Shown: in pieces, positions 28,801-34,815 of the stretch
How the letters are laid out: every line of letters begins with the position of its first letter
How positions within the stretch are numbered: the first letter of the stretch is position 1
Assembly: GCA_964017045.1 (NCBI GenBank)
Contig: OZ024797.1
Location: 18,693,307 to 18,757,306 of the forward strand
Source of the DNA: Omphiscola glabra
Taxonomy: Eukaryota > Mollusca > Gastropoda > Lymnaeidae
Length of the DNA: 64,000 nt
Direction: 5' to 3'
Made by a program: the position numbers and the translations under genes
The notes under the pieces: model-generated
What the model was told of the DNA's origin: nothing
Databases searched by the model: none
What the model saw: only the letters and a program-made list of their open reading frames with translations

Positions 28801-30997
28801 GAAAATAAAAGACTAAGATAGCAAACCCCAAAGAAAAATGATCATGTGAGGGTTCAGTTGTTTAGAAAGGCAGCGATTCTAAATGGTCAGCCATCATGAA
28901 ACTCACTCTATTGCCACACTCAATTAAACAATTTAAAAAGCAATGCTTGTGTGGAAAATTTTAGAAAACCCAGTAATAGAAAAGAAAACAGCAATTTTTT
29001 ATAACTTTTAAAAATAAAAATTAAATTTCTTGAGAGAAAATAAGATAAAATGTGTTCACTGTTTCCAGGTAAAGAATCTTGTAGCCTCCAACTTCACACA
29101 ATAAACGCAGCCCATGTAGCGACCCAGGAAGTATCTGACATCATCCACTGTCTGGCCTACTCCAGTGCTCCAGAAGGCAGATCGGTCAATGTGGTGGCTG
29201 GTGGCATGGAGACTGGCAGCATCAGGTGGGTGGCACTCATGGTTATCTAGGATAGAACTTTAGTTTTAGTTTCTATGATTCTTGTCAATCTGAACCACTG
29301 TTACATTAGATAAATATGGGCTGTTTATACTTGGAGCATTTTTAAAGTAAGCTGCATGTATGAAAGTTTGTAGATGCATGTCAGTTAAACCTGTTCACTT
29401 ATGAGGACTGGGATTATTCATTTTCAAATAAATCTATTTTGTACAAATTAAATATCAGAGTGATGAATAAGTTATGCTTTGTTCCATAACAATTTTTTTT
29501 TTCAAACTTGTTTTAGTATTAAGTTTATATATTTTCTTCAAAGTTCCTGATAATAATGGTGTTAAATTGGTTACGTTATTAACTAAAAGGCTAGAGTTTA
29601 TTTTACTCACACACGTTCTTCTCCTTTTTCAGATTGTGGAGTAGCTGGGACCTCTCACCACTAAGAGATCTCACAAAGGATAGTTCAAACTTGGCCCCTA
29701 TCATCAGGTACATGGCAACATTTTATTGACATTACTAACCATTAGTCTTTGCTGGCAATTTTTTAAATTTTATACATAAACACATAACATGGCTGGGATA
29801 AACTCAATCTATATTGATAGCATTGTGAGGTGGAGCTTGCCTCTCAGTCCTAGAGTTTTACTTAAAACATTCGTACTTTCCATGAAATATACAACTGTTA
29901 TGTATTTATTCAAAACAATAAAGTAATAACATAATGTGCAAAGAATACAAGTAGCAAGTTTCACCATGCTCGTCTCGGTGACACACAGTACACACTAACT
30001 CAATCCACAGAAACGGTCATGCGCAACGGTTGCCCTGGTTGTCTGTACAGTTTAGTCCACTATAACATCATGCTAGAAAAAGTCATTAGAAGCATACACT
30101 TGAGAACCAGTGGAACCATAACAAACTACTTCCAGAGGGGTATCACAGAACAACAACCATTAGGAAATCTATACAGCCAGCCATTTCAGTACCTGGCATA
30201 AGCAGAAGATATAGTGCTAGTGGGCAGAAACAGAAATGACATAATTAAATCATTGAGGGAGCTTGAAGATGCCTCTGTCAAAGCTGGTCTTGATGTAAAT
30301 GAAGTGAAGACCAAATATATGATAATGTCACAAAACTCCCACGCTGATGGCAACATCAATATTAACTACCACAAATTTGGGAAAGTGGTTACTTTTAAAT
30401 ATCTAGGGGCGACTATAAAGGAGCACAATGAAATAATGTCTGAGGTGAAAGAAAGTATAACAGCAGGCAACCGTCCACTATAACAAAAACATTGACATTA
30501 ATTTACACACAGAAATTAATAGTCTTGACATAATTTAACAATTTGGACATGATGTTATTTGATTCTTTTACACCTGAATAAAATTTCAGAGTATAGTCAT
30601 CTCAAGTTGATGATTTCATGATAAAATACTTTTATCCTGCATAATCACAAAGAAAACAAATTACTAATTAAAAAATTCTTGCCTCAGCTGTAAAAAGGAA
30701 ACTGCAGAGACATTTTGGCAATAAGATATTTATCAGGTTTATTTTATTTTTAAATTCAACAAACATTACAGCATTTCTTTATTATTTTTTGTTCACATTT
30801 TTTATTTAAAAAATCCCCGACAAGTTTGAGCTAATCTTTAAAACTGATTGTCCCTAAGTTTGACCTTTTCTGTGGACTCACAATACCTTCTGGCCTCTTC
30901 TGCTGATGGAGTTGTCACACTGTGGGACAAGGATGTCAAATCATTGCGGGAACATGCAGAAAAGTTTATCCCTGTGATTATGGAAGGTGACAAGTGA
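1846..30997 (+). CDS. LYST: Lysosomal trafficking regulator (LYST), 47 exons, 5' end missing
   Basis: This BEACH-family scaffold controls the size and trafficking of lysosomes and lysosome-related organelles (Chediak-Higashi protein in humans, beige in mouse). The joined exons listed below total 8001 nt: 2666 codons and a stop, with all 46 junctions in phase. Numbering from the first visible codon, the layout is: helical repeats 1-275, ConA-like segment about 276-450, helical repeats about 500-870, disordered linker 870-1115, more helices to about 1400, second Ser-rich linker 1400-1520, helices to about 1800, PH-like about 1890-1985, BEACH about 1985-2300, WD40 2350-2666. Motifs that fix the identity as LYST rather than neurobeachin or WDFY are [58 protein letters not shown] and [14 protein letters not shown]. 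Human LYST is about 3800 residues, so roughly the first 1100 residues lie to the left of the window. No frameshift or premature stop was found, so it looks functional. Confidence 0.95.
2396..2543 (+). CDS. LYST: LYST exon 2
   Basis: It lies between acceptor aaatctag and donor gtgggt and runs from phase 0 to 1. The product is acidic ([20 protein letters not shown]), ending SSICFDWKK. The upstream intron contains a long C run at about 2250. Confidence 0.88.
2713..2982 (+). CDS. LYST: LYST exon 3
   Basis: The acceptor is aataaag and the donor gtaaga; phase 1 to 1. It encodes paired amphipathic helices ([32 protein letters not shown]), consistent with an ARM/HEAT-like repeat. An open minus-strand frame across it is only a shadow. 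Confidence 0.9.
2983..4615. other. LYST intron, 1.6 kb
   Basis: No coding exon was found here. It contains homopolymer-rich patches, a G run at 4200-4212 and G-rich segments near 3180 and 4240. The latter could be the ends of an old DNA element, but I could not pair them convincingly. Confidence 0.5.
4616..4731 (+). CDS. LYST: LYST exon 4
   Basis: The acceptor is ttaaatag and the donor gtaggt; phase 1 to 0. A second GT five bases downstream would give phase 1, but it would put the next exon in a frame with a stop, so the first donor is chosen. The peptide is helical ([18 protein letters not shown]). Confidence 0.88.
4838..4910. repeat. Homopolymer block: A run, TTT, G run
   Basis: About 52 A, then TTT, then 18 G, in the intron before LYST exon 5. 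It is prone to replication slippage and assembly error, so its length should not be trusted. Confidence 0.9.
5053..5176 (+). CDS. LYST: LYST exon 5
   Basis: The acceptor is ttttgtag and the donor gtaatt; phase 0 to 1. It encodes [14 protein letters not shown] followed by a hydrophilic stretch ending ENATSNS. Confidence 0.9.
5208..5540. repeat. Tandem duplication of intron plus the start of exon 6
   Basis: The segment from about 5210 to 5440 (intron, acceptor gaaacag and the start of exon 6) is followed by a second copy that leads into the real exon 6. The left border reads cctccatgcactaaag. The internal junction reads cctccatgtagtaaag. The exon itself reads cctccctgc. This suggests unequal recombination at the short shared sequence CCTCCATG. 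The two copies differ at scattered bases, so the event is not very recent. Confidence 0.85.
5367..5444 (+). pseudogene. Duplicated partial copy of LYST exon 6 (possible cassette exon)
   Basis: It repeats the start of exon 6 ([16 protein letters not shown] then VSGIPWPPC), with a 9-nt deletion relative to the real exon. It keeps the same acceptor, gaaacag. A GTAAAG donor follows at 5445. Used as an exon it is 78 nt, phase 1 to 1 and free of stops, so it could be skipped or included without breaking the LYST frame. Without that donor the frame stops about 30 nt later. Whether it is spliced in cannot be told from sequence. Confidence 0.6.
5538..5714 (+). CDS. LYST: LYST exon 6 (start of ConA-like segment)
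   Basis: The acceptor is gaaacag and the donor gtaagt; phase 1 to 1. The peptide runs [22 protein letters not shown]-x-x-LW strand of this kind opens the concanavalin-A-like domain in BEACH proteins. A partial copy lies 170 bp upstream. Confidence 0.93.
5715..6687. other. LYST intron, about 1 kb
   Basis: AT-rich. A short imperfect inverted repeat at about 6096-6166 pairs ggttaccaaaagcaaaca with tgtttacatttggtaacc. Nothing else is recognised. Confidence 0.5.
6688..6835 (+). CDS. LYST: LYST exon 7 (ConA-like)
   Basis: The acceptor is ttttccag and the donor gtaatt; phase 1 to 2. The peptide ([20 protein letters not shown]) continues the beta-rich lectin-like segment. Confidence 0.92.
7379..7511 (+). 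CDS. LYST: LYST exon 8 (ConA-like)
   Basis: The acceptor is atttctag and the donor gtataa; phase 2 to 0. [18 protein letters not shown] is the typical 'W-x-H/L-hydrophobic' strand of the ConA-like fold in this family. Confidence 0.93.
7757..7931 (+). CDS. LYST: LYST exon 9 (end of ConA-like segment)
   Basis: The acceptor is tttaaag and the donor gtttgc, a weaker donor; phase 0 to 1. It encodes [11 protein letters not shown] followed by a basic loop and [12 protein letters not shown]. Confidence 0.88.
8133..8329 (+). CDS. LYST: LYST exon 10
   Basis: The acceptor is gtttacag and the donor gtaagt; phase 1 to 0. It encodes [14 protein letters not shown], matching the family's 'LYxLGPN' motif, then a Cys-rich loop [10 protein letters not shown]. 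Confidence 0.93.
8458..8718 (+). CDS. LYST: LYST exon 11
   Basis: The acceptor is cctgcag and the donor gtaagc; phase 0 to 0, 87 codons. A Ser/Pro-rich loop is followed by a helix, [19 protein letters not shown]. Confidence 0.93.
8895..9101 (+). CDS. LYST: LYST exon 12
   Basis: The acceptor is attttag and the donor gtgtgt; phase 0 to 0, 69 codons. It encodes helical repeats ([29 protein letters not shown]) of ARM/HEAT character. Confidence 0.94.
9443..9724 (+). CDS. LYST: LYST exon 13
   Basis: The acceptor is ttttaag and the donor gtatgt; phase 0 to 0, 94 codons. [11 protein letters not shown] and [11 protein letters not shown] closely match a conserved LYST block. Confidence 0.95.
10056..10254 (+). 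CDS. LYST: LYST exon 14
   Basis: The acceptor is tttccag and the donor gtgagt; phase 0 to 1. It encodes [31 protein letters not shown] and [15 protein letters not shown]. Confidence 0.94.
10572..10688 (+). CDS. LYST: LYST exon 15
   Basis: The acceptor is aattaag and the donor gtaaag; phase 1 to 1. It encodes a polar, basic linker ([19 protein letters not shown]), predicted disordered. Confidence 0.87.
10848..11489 (+). CDS. LYST: LYST exon 16, long disordered linker
   Basis: The largest exon, 642 nt, phase 1 to 1. The peptide is rich in Ser, Asp, Glu and Lys, with a basic patch [20 protein letters not shown]. Low complexity suggests a disordered, possibly phosphorylated linker. The donor is gtataa after AAGCTTT. 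Reading past it soon gives a stop, and the next exon needs phase 1, which fixes this donor. Confidence 0.92.
11690..11889. mobile_element. hAT-type non-autonomous element with perfect 8-bp target duplication
   Basis: A 200-bp element with short terminal inverted repeats: the left end is CAGGAGTTCTTAACC and the right end, reversed, is CAAGGGTTCTTAAC. It is flanked on both sides by ATCTAGAA (11682-11689 and 11890-11897). CAG-type ends and an 8-bp duplication are the mark of the hAT superfamily. There is no coding capacity. It sits in the LYST intron after exon 16. Confidence 0.9.
12127..12269 (+). CDS. LYST: LYST exon 17
   Basis: The acceptor is gaaaacag and the donor gttaga; phase 1 to 0. It encodes [20 protein letters not shown] and ends MRLAVMK. 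Confidence 0.93.
12270..13150. other. LYST intron, 0.88 kb
   Basis: No gene or clear repeat is seen. A pyrimidine-rich tract precedes the next acceptor. Confidence 0.5.
13151..13320 (+). CDS. LYST: LYST exon 18
   Basis: The acceptor is taaacag and the donor gtaagt; phase 0 to 2. It encodes [32 protein letters not shown] and [11 protein letters not shown]. Confidence 0.94.
13591..13720 (+). CDS. LYST: LYST exon 19
   Basis: The acceptor is tttacag and the donor gtaatc; phase 2 to 0. Helical: [19 protein letters not shown]. Confidence 0.93.
13826..14015 (-). mobile_element. SPIN-like hAT non-autonomous element
   Basis: Read on the minus strand it begins with cagtggttctcaacctgtgg, continues through ggggtcgcctaagaccatcg and gaaaataattttatggttgg, and ends gaaggttgagaacc. 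These landmark blocks are those I know from the SPIN (Space Invader) family of hAT transposons, which moved between vertebrates, insects and a pond snail. The copy is about 190 bp with no ORF. The left end is mutated (CTTTGGTTCTCAACC), and I see no clean target duplication. Confidence 0.8.
14029..14048. repeat. G-rich homopolymer
   Basis: A run of about 15 G just right of the SPIN-like element. Confidence 0.8.
14413..14781. repeat. Imperfect long inverted repeat (possible MITE)
   Basis: The left arm (14413-14483) and right arm (14700-14781) are inverted copies. Left blocks gcaatggact, ttgttttgtcac and ttcggtagcct find their complements in agtccatac/aatggact, gtgacaaaacaa and agcctaccggaa on the right. 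The spacer is about 215 bp and AT-rich. Target duplications were not resolved. It lies in the intron before exon 20. Confidence 0.6.
15118..15300 (-). mobile_element. Probable retroposon 3'-end remnant
   Basis: agataagataaggttctttt followed by attgatccaaaaaaatggaa resembles the 'aagataagataag-tttattgatcc' 3' tail common to molluscan and fish LINEs and SINEs, here in reverse orientation. There is no coding sequence. The family is not identified. Confidence 0.4.
15551..15651 (+). CDS. LYST: LYST exon 20
   Basis: The acceptor is taaacag and the donor gtaaat; phase 0 to 2. It encodes [20 protein letters not shown]. Confidence 0.92.
15758..15847 (+). CDS. LYST: LYST exon 21
   Basis: The acceptor is cttctag and the donor gtgcat; phase 2 to 2. 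It encodes [20 protein letters not shown]. Confidence 0.9.
16233..16309 (+). CDS. LYST: LYST exon 22 (77-nt small exon)
   Basis: The acceptor is caacccag and the donor gtaaat; phase 2 to 1. It encodes [20 protein letters not shown]. This exon is required: exon 21 ends in phase 2 and exon 23 needs phase 1, and only this one bridges them. Confidence 0.9.
16688..16828 (+). CDS. LYST: LYST exon 23
   Basis: The acceptor is cttttag and the donor gtaagt; phase 1 to 1. It encodes a helix, [20 protein letters not shown], then Ser-rich sequence. Confidence 0.92.
16829..18108. other. LYST intron, 1.3 kb
   Basis: AT-rich, with no recognisable exon, repeat array or element. Confidence 0.5.
18109..18537 (+). 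CDS. LYST: LYST exon 24, second Ser-rich linker
   Basis: The acceptor is tttttcag and the donor gtaaga; phase 1 to 1, 429 nt. The first half is Ser/Thr/Pro-rich and probably disordered. The second half has [18 protein letters not shown] and then a helix, [20 protein letters not shown]. The RK-hydrophobic-YAS-x-D motif repeats one in exon 16. Confidence 0.93.
18706..18839 (+). CDS. LYST: LYST exon 25
   Basis: The acceptor is attctag and the donor gtaagt; phase 1 to 0. It encodes [20 protein letters not shown] and [12 protein letters not shown]. Confidence 0.93.
19072..19143 (+). CDS. LYST: LYST exon 26 (72-nt small exon)
   Basis: The acceptor is tttaaag and the donor gtaatt; phase 0 to 0, 24 codons. 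It encodes a lysine-rich [18 protein letters not shown]. Confidence 0.88.
19474..19605 (+). CDS. LYST: LYST exon 27
   Basis: The acceptor is atttgccag and the donor gtatgt; phase 0 to 0. It encodes [20 protein letters not shown]. An earlier AG at 19450 would give a stop in the phase-0 frame, so the later acceptor is chosen. Confidence 0.9.
19887..20060 (+). CDS. LYST: LYST exon 28
   Basis: The acceptor is ttctgtag and the donor gtaagc; phase 0 to 0. It encodes [17 protein letters not shown] and [14 protein letters not shown]. Confidence 0.94.
20516..20592 (+). CDS. LYST: LYST exon 29 (77-nt small exon)
   Basis: The acceptor is atttcag and the donor gtaaaa; phase 0 to 2. It encodes [17 protein letters not shown]. 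Confidence 0.9.
20821..21009 (+). CDS. LYST: LYST exon 30
   Basis: The acceptor is ttgacag and the donor gttagc; phase 2 to 2. It encodes a long charged helix with coiled-coil character ([20 protein letters not shown] ... [16 protein letters not shown]). Confidence 0.95.
21311..21456 (+). CDS. LYST: LYST exon 31
   Basis: The acceptor is tcaacag; phase 2 to 1. [19 protein letters not shown] is a highly conserved BEACH-family signature just before the PH-like domain. The donor gtcata is weak, but it is the only one that fits the next exon in phase. Confidence 0.95.
21843..21948 (+). CDS. LYST: LYST exon 32
   Basis: The acceptor is ttgtacag and the donor gtaaga; phase 1 to 2. [10 protein letters not shown] matches the conserved 'PPLSYLFED' block. 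Confidence 0.92.
22164..22225 (+). CDS. LYST: LYST exon 33 (62-nt small exon, start of PH-like domain)
   Basis: The acceptor is tcaacag and the donor gtcagt; phase 2 to 1. It encodes [16 protein letters not shown], the first PH-like strand. Confidence 0.9.
22341..22552 (+). CDS. LYST: LYST exon 34 (PH-like domain)
   Basis: The acceptor is atttcag and the donor gtgagt; phase 1 to 0. It encodes [10 protein letters not shown], then [20 protein letters not shown] and [11 protein letters not shown]. These are the strands and final helix of the PH-like module that packs against BEACH. Confidence 0.96.
22783..23030 (+). CDS. LYST: LYST exon 35 (BEACH start)
   Basis: The acceptor is ctgacag and the donor gtgtgt; phase 0 to 2. 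[20 protein letters not shown] and [18 protein letters not shown] are the hallmark opening of the BEACH domain. Confidence 0.98.
23409..23475 (+). CDS. LYST: LYST exon 36 (BEACH, 67-nt small exon)
   Basis: The acceptor is tttcag and the donor gtaaaa; phase 2 to 0. It encodes [19 protein letters not shown], matching the family's 'RNLSKPIAVQ'. Confidence 0.95.
23731..23884 (+). CDS. LYST: LYST exon 37 (BEACH)
   Basis: The acceptor is ttaatag and the donor gtacac; phase 0 to 1. It encodes [20 protein letters not shown] then [12 protein letters not shown], near-identical to the BEACH core. Confidence 0.98.
24046..24186 (+). CDS. LYST: LYST exon 38 (BEACH)
   Basis: The acceptor is tgtgcag and the donor gtgata; phase 1 to 1. 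It encodes [20 protein letters not shown] and [18 protein letters not shown]. Confidence 0.98.
24667..24884 (+). CDS. LYST: LYST exon 39 (BEACH)
   Basis: The acceptor is cttgtag and the donor gtaaga; phase 1 to 0. It encodes [35 protein letters not shown] and [13 protein letters not shown]. Confidence 0.98.
24925..25690 (-). mobile_element. Degenerate LINE 3' part (RT end and C-terminal domain)
   Basis: Minus-strand translation, with stops and shifts, gives [38 protein letters not shown] and then [14 protein letters not shown]. After that come [20 protein letters not shown] and [15 protein letters not shown]. This is the thumb and C-terminal part common to RTE-type and related animal LINEs. 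It lies in the LYST intron between exons 39 and 40. The family matches the fragment at 29985-30482. Confidence 0.85.
25740..25850. repeat. Short degenerate tandem repeat
   Basis: Five imperfect copies of a unit like 'cctttgtggatccctag', about 21 bp each, follow the LINE fragment. Confidence 0.7.
25954..26136 (+). CDS. LYST: LYST exon 40 (BEACH end)
   Basis: The acceptor is cccatag; phase 0 to 0. It encodes [20 protein letters not shown] and [14 protein letters not shown], the last BEACH block. Two in-phase donors exist: gtatat after 26127 and gtaaat after 26136. The start is certain; the end is uncertain by 9 nt. Confidence 0.93.
26119..26265. repeat. Degenerate tandem copies spanning the exon 40 donor
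   Basis: Blocks 'atagacaagtatatgtggta' at 26120 and 'atagacaattttaattggta' at about 26190 are followed by similar 'aatat..gatgatag' and 'aatatt..gatgacag' tails. A third, partial copy runs to about 26265. The unit is about 70 bp. Confidence 0.55.
26454..26649 (+). CDS. LYST: LYST exon 41
   Basis: The acceptor is ttctaaag and the donor gtattt; phase 0 to 1. It encodes [13 protein letters not shown], the block that joins BEACH to the WD40 propeller. The connector that precedes this block in vertebrate LYST is much shorter here. Confidence 0.93.
27086..27219 (+). CDS. LYST: LYST exon 42 (WD40)
   Basis: The acceptor is ccactag and the donor gtgggt; phase 1 to 0. [15 protein letters not shown] is the 'SWGYADNILRL' strand of the family. 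Confidence 0.95.
27801..27899 (+). CDS. LYST: LYST exon 43 (WD40)
   Basis: The acceptor is catttag and the donor gtaagc; phase 0 to 0. It encodes [18 protein letters not shown], one propeller blade. Confidence 0.94.
28505..28745 (+). CDS. LYST: LYST exon 44 (WD40)
   Basis: The acceptor is cttccag and the donor gtgagt; phase 0 to 1. It has a complete canonical WD repeat: [13 protein letters not shown] then [15 protein letters not shown], followed by the start of the next ([18 protein letters not shown]). Confidence 0.97.
29069..29225 (+). CDS. LYST: LYST exon 45 (WD40)
   Basis: The acceptor is tttccag and the donor gtgggt; phase 1 to 2. It encodes [20 protein letters not shown] followed by AGGMETGSI, matching the family's 'SINVIAGGLENG'. 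Confidence 0.96.
29633..29707 (+). CDS. LYST: LYST exon 46 (WD40)
   Basis: The acceptor is tttttcag and the donor gtacat; phase 2 to 2. It encodes [13 protein letters not shown]. Confidence 0.95.
29985..30482 (+). mobile_element. Degenerate LINE reverse-transcriptase fragment
   Basis: The sequence [15 protein letters not shown] near 30195-30220 is a mutated form of the RT catalytic block (normally Y/F-ADD). It is followed by [28 protein letters not shown] and [10 protein letters not shown], the usual post-catalytic region. It lies in the last LYST intron. The family is the same as the copy at 24925-25690, in opposite orientation. Confidence 0.85.
30859..30997 (+). CDS. LYST: LYST exon 47 (last coding exon, WD40 end)
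   Basis: The acceptor is ccctaag; phase 2 to stop TGA (30995-30997). It encodes [20 protein letters not shown] and LWDKDVKSL, the closing blade, and ends GDK. The tail is a little different from and no longer than that of vertebrate LYST. Confidence 0.95.
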
Positions 30998-31540
30998 ATC
31001 AAAAAAAGAATGTAAACCAGAAAGGTTCTCCTGTCAATCTATGTGATGTCCTCAACTCATGTCAAAGGAGTTCAAGACACCTGGCTTGTGTCCACAAAAT
31101 GCTAGTGGATCAGACATGCAGGTTACTTATGAAAAGTAATTAAAAATTGAGATTTAAATATTTTTTTAGCTACATTTACTAACAAAATGTTATTATAAAA
31201 GTTTTACTTGAGACTGAGTTAGGTGTTACAGCTCATCTATTCTATATTCCAGTATTATTTCTTCTTGGCATAATTCATTGATTCCTTTGTCCTACCTCCT
31301 TATAGTCCAAACCTACTCAGAAAATTCTTACCTTTTCATTTATTTATATTTGTATTCACCTCTTAGAATTTTTTATTGACTTATGGATTAAAAACATTTT
31401 AATTTTTTTTAAAAACATGGTCAGAATCTCAATAATTTGTTCTTACAATGTTACTTGATGGCCCCATAAGGATTTCTAATGCATAACTACTTTACTCTTT
31501 ATTGCAAAACTATTCTCAATAAATGTATTGCGTCACAGCA
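30998..31540 (+). other. LYST: LYST 3' untranslated region (inferred)
   Basis: It follows the stop codon. The end is inferred from an AATAAA at 31518-31523. Other AT-rich signals downstream could extend it. Confidence 0.5.
31518..31523 (+). terminator. LYST: Candidate polyadenylation signal of LYST
   Basis: AATAAA about 520 nt after the LYST stop. It is a plausible distance, but position alone does not prove use. Confidence 0.5.
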
Positions 31541-34500
31541 CTTTAACAATGAACAAAACTGGTAAGAAAGATGAAACAATCCAGAATTATTTTCATTGCA
31601 TGTATATTTTTTAAAATGAATAGTTTGCACTCCCTGGATTTGTTTTATTTGTTCATATAATTATTTATTATCTTTACATAACGGCTATTTTCAAACAGAA
31701 TTCAGATTCAAAATATTTACTACACAATACCAATTCAAGCTGTTTGAAATTGAAGTGTTTTATGAAGCCAATGCAGAAGATATCCAGATATTTACATATT
31801 CATAAAATCATATATTTCTACCTTGTGCAAGTTATGTATTATTTAGTTGGAAAAAGTTTATTTACATCAAAACAAATATTTATAATGAGATTAGCTTCAT
31901 ATAAGCAGAGAAAAATCTCACAATATTTTCATATAACAAAGGACTATAAAATTTTTTTTGTGTTTGGAAGGATGTAACATTTGTAGGTTTGTCCGAGTAC
32001 AGCATTTGCCAAAACTAGCAATACTGAAATTCCTGCATCTTGAATCTGTACTTGTGTTTCTCATCTGTGCATGGCTCCAGCTGCCATGTGACTATACAAG
32101 TGAAAATGATTAAAAGGTGGGCAGTTGTTATTGGAAATTGGTCCCTCCATTGAGGAAAAAGTATTCATAGTTAGCAATATTTTTGCTCATACGTTAGCGA
32201 CAGTGTTTGTATAAATGTGGAAAAACAATAGCGTTTTTTAAAAAAAAATCTGCACCAAATAACACGGTTCTGAAAAGGTACTCTGTCAAAAGAAGGGTAA
32301 ATTTGATTGACTTGTAAGTTAATGTGACTTTCTTTTGAGAACCACGCATTCCTATAAGAACTGGATCCCTGTAAACCATAGCCAGAACTTTCCACAATAC
32401 ATCATCCTGGCTCACAGATCTGGTTCTGTCTGGCATTGTCCAACCTGTATGCGCTGTGAAAAATCCCTATTTTCTTAAACAATCTTGAAAGTACGTATGG
32501 TGATGTTCAGTTTAAAAGATGTTCATCATAGATTTTGTACGGCCAACGCAGCACCTTCTGTAGAAATGGACGCTACGGGACCCATTTCCAACAGCACTGC
32601 CCCAAACAACTTCCTTGACACCCTAAGGAACACATGGCAGCTGGAGCTATGCACTTTTGACAAACACATATATGAGATCAAGATCCAGGAGCTTCAGTAA
32701 TGTTACTTTTGGGGCATAACTGAATTTAGAAGAAATCTACAAATTTCTTTTTGGATTTTGAATTTTTAAAAAAGAAAGCTTACTTTTTTCTATTTACTTA
32801 CGCTCTCATTCTTTTGTGACACTCCATGCTGTTATTCTTTTGTCCCAAGACCTGTTGTCATTCTGGTGGACCCCCTCCATCTATCACTTCATGTTCCCCC
32901 TGTTGATGTTGCTTTTTATTGGCTTTTATAAAAGTATTTTCTTATGATGCAAGTATTGTTAATGTAGACATCAGAGAGTTGAGATTTGTAAAAAAAAAAA
33001 AATTATTATATTATCAAAAACAATTCAAGAACTTTTTATATTTCAGTACAAAATGATTGTTGTTCTTCTTTAAAGAAGAAAAATTGATATTCTATTTCTA
33101 AAAACCAATTATTCTGATTTCCTATTTATTTATTCTTTGACACCCTTTTTCCCTAGCATCATTTTATATCAACCTTACCTATGTATGAGCTTACTTATAT
33201 TTTTAGCTTATTTCTGGATATTTGTTGTGTACATAATGGTAAAATATTGGTGCTGAAATAGTTGTGGAATATAACTATATTATTGAGTTGTTCACTTTCC
33301 TTGTATTGTTCATTATATAAAAAGAGTCATTGAATTTTACTAACATTTTGTTGTTGAGACTTTGTTTAAAATTTTCTATTATCTGATATTGTTATAATGT
33401 TGAATCGAATGGCAGTTAGAGGTTATTTTAAATAGTTTTCTTTATTCTATAAGACATTTTGAAAGACATTATTTCTGTTAATTCCTTACTAACGAATGTT
33501 TGTGTGAGTCTTTATTTACAAATTTGGAGACCAGTACAGACTAATGCATAGGATGTAGTTACAGTTAGCCCCACACATTCCTCTCAGCTGGTGACCACAT
33601 TTACTTACAATCAAATATTCCCTATCAAACATTCAAATTAAGTCTCTCATATCTGAGTCACTGCAATAATATTTTTACTTTGTCTATTTGCTTTACTTAT
33701 TAGTCCTGTTACTTAAAATGAAATGGTTGCAATTATAAAAGCAACCATGACTTGTAAATGTGAAACAATGAGATGTACAATTGAAATAATGTAGAGAAGG
33801 CTGTTGATAAATCTTGTTTATTCATTTCCTTTTTTCTTTGAAAAGGGAGGAGAACTTATTACATTTATATTGCTCTTCTGTAATAACTTATGTTGTGCTC
33901 TCATTTAGTTGCCTGGTTTTAGTCAAATCAATTTTTAACATATAAAGATGTCACTTTCTGAACTTAGTTTTCTTGAAAAGGAGAAATATTACCGTATTAG
34001 ACATTTTCATTTCATGGGATGGTATGTTGAACTTTTTGTAATATTACTGAGGTCAGCCTGACAAAGTTTCAAAATGCTTAATTTCTTTGTTAATGTCAAT
34101 AACAAATAGAATAAATAGTTTGTCAACTTGTATTACTTAAATTTGCAAAAAAATATAAATATGTATTGAAATCAACTTTTGAAATATGAAATAGTCCCTT
34201 GAACATTGAGCAAGTGAAAACATTAGATTTTAAATTTAGCATAGGAAACTGGTTTTGATTGATCTGATAGTGATAGTCTAACTTAGCTATTAGTTCTCTC
34301 TGTACATTTGAAAGATTTGTATCAAGTGTTATAAACATTCATTTATACAGGTTCTCATGTTGCATTTGTTTTATGCAGGATCACAAATTTATGGATAGCC
34401 TTTTAACATCATGTCATAGAATATTTGTTTTTAGAGTCTTTGTGTAAATACTGTTCAACTGCTTCTATTTCTGATTCCTGGATTTCTACTGAGCTGACAT

Positions 34501-34656
34501 TTGGTACACAGTTTAGTCTGGAGACACTTCAGTAATGCAATTTTTGGCAAATCTTTGATTTTCTTTTCATATTAAAAAGAAATTAAGGCAAATATAAATG
34601 GCCACCAATTGTCTATGTAAATTTAACACATCATAGGTATACCTTTTTTTTTAGAT
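31541..34656. other. Intergenic, AT-rich
   Basis: No firm gene. At 32194-32436 (minus) and 32485-32700 (plus) short open frames occur in less AT-rich sequence. I recognise neither, and they lack convincing splice context. Confidence 0.4.
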
Positions 34657-34815
34657 AAGTTGGTAGATCATAGGGCTCATGAGGTGGATATAGTTAAAGT
34701 TGGTAGATCATAGGGCTCATGAGGTGGATATAGTTAAAGTTGGTAGATCATAGGGCTCATGAGGTGGATATAGTTTAAGTTGGTAGATCATAGGGCTCAT
34801 GAGGTGGATATAGTT
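34657..34815. repeat. 40-bp tandem repeat, 4 copies
   Basis: Four nearly identical copies of a unit beginning aagttggtagatcatagggc. They differ only at 'gttaaagt' versus 'gtttaagt'. Confidence 0.95.
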
